Shown: piece by piece, positions 19,639-20,009 of the stretch
Position numbering within the stretch: position 1 is the stretch's first letter
Layout: each line of letters begins with the position of its first letter
Assembly (NCBI GenBank): GCA_018668195.1
Contig: JABITU010000062.1
Location: 1 to 20,009, forward strand
Length of the DNA: 20,009 nt
Source of the DNA: Tateyamaria sp.
GTDB taxonomy: Bacteria; Pseudomonadota; Alphaproteobacteria; Rhodobacterales; Rhodobacteraceae
Reading direction: 5' to 3'
Notes under the pieces: generated by a model
Database searches by the model: none
Told to the model about the DNA's origin: nothing
The model's input: the letters and a program-made list of their open reading frames with translations, nothing else
Program-made: the position numbers and the translations under genes

Positions 19639-20009
19639 TCATTTGTTGGTATTATCTATGATGTTATGGATGATTTCAGCAACCTGTGCAGGCTGCTCTT
19701 CATGCATTAGATGACCCAATTTTGGGATGTGATGCAGGTGCGCGCCCTTAATGATCTGCGCCGCGGTCTCTGAAACTAATGGACGGACAGTCTTGTCGTT
19801 TTGGCCCACCACGAAATGGACTGTCCCATTGTAATCGGGCAACCGATCGAGCAAGAGATTCAACCGCCACTGCGCCATCATTTTTAATGTGCCATCGACA
19901 TGGTTACGGTCTGTTACGAGGCGGCGATAAAGGTCTAGGCCTTCGGCATCCAGATCAGACCCTGTGGACGCGATCAGCGCCTTGATCCGTTCGGGATTAG
20001 CGGATGCAC
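19639..20009 (-). CDS. bchO: BchO, alpha/beta hydrolase-fold protein (partial, N-terminal part beyond right edge)
   Basis: BchO is a putative Mg chelatase accessory protein found beside bchI and bchD; its biochemical function is not established. The minus strand is open from the window edge to a TGA at 19641-19639, giving the last about 122 residues. The stretch includes NPERIKALIASTGSDLDAEG, TLKMMAQW and, near the end, the hydrolase-fold segments VVGQND (acid residue position) and KLGHLMHEEQP (catalytic-type histidine), all as in BchO proteins. The usual bchI-bchD-bchO order predicts bchD and bchI just to the right of the window on the same strand, but this cannot be seen here. The gene converges on cycA. 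Confidence 0.85.
   Translation of the reverse strand, partial: ASANPERIKALIASTGSDLDAEGLDLYRRLVTDRNHVDGTLKMMAQWRLNLLLDRLPDYNGTVHFVVGQNDKTVRPLVSETAAQIIKGAHLHHIPKLGHLMHEEQPAQVAEIIHNIIDNTNK

Overview
This window is part of the photosynthesis gene cluster of an aerobic anoxygenic phototrophic alphaproteobacterium, most likely a member of the Rhodobacterales (Roseobacter group). The gene content and order point there: bchG-ppsR-ppaA(aerR) on the minus strand, then bchFNBHLM-lhaA-puhABC-bciE-acsF-puhE-hemA-cycA on the plus strand, then a convergent bchO. The oxygen-dependent cyclase AcsF with its alphaproteobacterial partner BciE fits life in oxygen. No tRNA, rRNA, insertion sequence or CRISPR array was seen, and the genes look intact apart from the two cut by the window edges.

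Layout. Positions 1-632 (-) hold the 5' two thirds of bchG. Positions 687-2875 (-) hold the redox/light regulators ppsR and ppaA/aerR, coupled by an ATGA overlap. Positions 2876-3182 are a divergent control region with two perfect TGT-N12-ACA PpsR operators; a third lies directly before bchG. Positions 3183-18798 (+) form one almost gapless run of 13 recognisable genes, closed by a strong hairpin terminator. Then come cycA with its own terminator, an AT-rich gap, and the 3' part of bchO (-).

How the genes work together. HemA makes 5-aminolevulinate. BchH (with BchI and BchD, probably outside the window near bchO) inserts Mg into protoporphyrin IX. BchM methylates the product, and AcsF+BciE close the isocyclic ring. 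BchL/BchN/BchB reduce ring D, BchF hydrates the 3-vinyl group, and BchG attaches the isoprenoid tail. PuhA is the reaction-centre H subunit; PuhB, PuhC, PuhE and LhaA support assembly of the reaction centre and LH1; CycA carries electrons to the reaction centre. PpsR represses these genes in oxygen and PpaA/AerR counteracts it.

Most notable. Three gaps in the plus-strand operon (bchN-bchB, bchH-bchL, acsF-puhE) each hold a small open frame of 15, 42 or 51 codons. Each overlaps the stop of the gene before it and the start of the gene after it by four bases (ATGA or TTGA). If translated, they would turn those stretches into a continuous relay of coupled translation. Other points of interest are a hairpin without a U-tract between puhA and puhB, a palindrome sharing half of a PpsR operator, and a PpsR operator that covers the predicted bchG -10 and start region.
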